Source of the DNA: Hyphomicrobiales bacterium
GTDB lineage: Bacteria; Pseudomonadota; Alphaproteobacteria; Rhizobiales; Devosiaceae
DNA: 7,474 nt
Assembly (NCBI GenBank): GCA_028290345.1
Contig: JAQGKB010000158.1
Location: 1-7,474, forward strand
Direction: 5' to 3'
Part shown: one piece after another, positions 6,949 to 7,474 of the stretch
Position numbering within the stretch: position 1 is the stretch's first letter
Layout: every line of letters starts with the position of its first letter
Notes under the pieces: generated by a model
Seen by the model: only the letters and a program-made list of their open reading frames with translations
What the model was told of the DNA's origin: nothing
Databases searched by the model: none
Made by a program: the position numbers and the translations under genes

Positions 6949-7474
6949 ATGCGTGCCAACCGTAGGGACGTCATCTTGGGGATGGTCGCATCGGCAGGCG
7001 CGCTGGCGTTTCCCGGCCTCGCGAGCGCCGCGGGGGACGTACCCACGCTGCGAACCATTGCCGACGGCAAGGGCCTGGGGTTCGGCTCGGCCATCGATCC
7101 CGAACTGCTCAACAAGCCCGACTACGTCAAGTTGATCCTCGAGCAGTGCAATACGATCGTGCCGCGTAACACGTTGAAGTGGAACGCCACCGAGCGCAAT
7201 CCAGGCAGCTTCAAATTCGACGTCGCGGACCAGGTGGTGGACTTTGCCCAGCAGAACCGCCTCGCCATGCGGGGGACGGCGCTGGTCTGGTACAATTCGC
7301 CAAACTGGGTGAAGCGCCTCAACACACCCAAGGACGTCACCGACGCCATCAACCGGCACATTGGCACGCTGATGACCCGGTATGCCGGCAAGATCGCCTC
7401 CTGGGACGTCGTCAACGAGGCTTTTGAATACGATAGCCCGGAACTGCGCAAATCATCGTTCTTCGACCAGCTCG
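6949..7474 (+). CDS. Tat-exported GH10 family glycoside hydrolase (endo-1,4-beta-xylanase-like), C-terminus missing
   Basis: N-terminal 175 residues of a secreted glycosidase; complete single-domain members have roughly 330-400 residues. The ATG at 6949 has AAAGGG (6937-6942) 6 bases upstream. The signal peptide shows a twin-arginine (NRRDVIL, 4-10), a hydrophobic core (11-24) and a likely ASA cleavage site near 25-27, so export by Tat is likely. The mature part follows the GH10 (beta/alpha)8 pattern: GLGFGSAIDPELL (42-54), IVPRNTLKWNATERNPGSF (70-88), RGTALVWYNSPNW (108-120) and WDVVNEAFE (152-160), where Glu157 matches the acid/base catalyst in the WxxxNEA signature. The nucleophile Glu lies beyond the window. 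Against typical GH10 (PENxLKW, RGHTLVWH), the conserved Glu before Asn is Arg73 and the His after RG is Thr110, so the substrate may not be xylan. Divergent from the polysaccharide operon, it may trim or depolymerise that polymer. Confidence 0.87.
   Translation, partial: MRANRRDVILGMVASAGALAFPGLASAAGDVPTLRTIADGKGLGFGSAIDPELLNKPDYVKLILEQCNTIVPRNTLKWNATERNPGSFKFDVADQVVDFAQQNRLAMRGTALVWYNSPNWVKRLNTPKDVTDAINRHIGTLMTRYAGKIASWDVVNEAFEYDSPELRKSSFFDQL

Noticed and set aside
6766..7359. Minus-strand frame of about 197 codons overlapping the GH10 gene.
   Set aside because: It is antisense to a GH10 gene with start, Tat signal and catalytic motif, and has no domain of its own.

Overview
The window looks like part of an exopolysaccharide or surface-polysaccharide biosynthesis locus from a high-GC alphaproteobacterium, most likely of the Hyphomicrobiales (rhizobia or Devosia type). 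This placement rests on overall GC, codon use and the resemblance of the glycosyltransferases and flippase to rhizobial Exo-type proteins. The genus cannot be fixed from sequence alone.

Layout. From about 6114 down to the left edge, six genes run on the minus strand as one compact transcription unit. In transcription order they are: a GT4 glycosyltransferase (6114-4933), a left-handed beta-helix acyltransferase (4901-4437), a GT2 glycosyltransferase (4403-3426), a second GT4 (3419-2088), a second GT2 resembling ExoO (2091-1099), and a Wzx/ExoT-type polysaccharide flippase (from 1102, running off the window). The last three genes are joined by 4-base ATGA and TTGA stop/start overlaps or a 6-base gap, so they are probably translationally coupled. 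From 6115 to 6948 there is a long, AT-richer, divergent intergenic region with no convincing gene, a perfect 10-bp inverted repeat and a plausible rightward promoter. From 6949 a plus-strand gene begins for a Tat-exported GH10 family glycoside hydrolase. It is cut by the right edge.

Working model (inference). The four glycosyltransferases extend a lipid-linked repeat unit on the cytoplasmic face. The acyltransferase decorates it, probably with O-acetyl. The flippase moves it across the inner membrane for Wzy-type polymerisation. The divergent GH10 enzyme would act in the periplasm or outside the cell on the finished polymer. No initiating phosphoglycosyltransferase, Wzy polymerase, Wzc co-polymerase or Wza exporter is visible here, so the locus must continue beyond the window or use genes elsewhere.

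The most notable points are: a GH10 protein that keeps its acid/base Glu but has lost conserved sugar-binding residues of subsites -2 and -1; a perfect 15-bp tandem duplication exactly at a gene junction; and a 10-codon mini-ORF with the strongest Shine-Dalgarno noticed in the operon. No mobile element, CRISPR array, tRNA or rRNA was seen.
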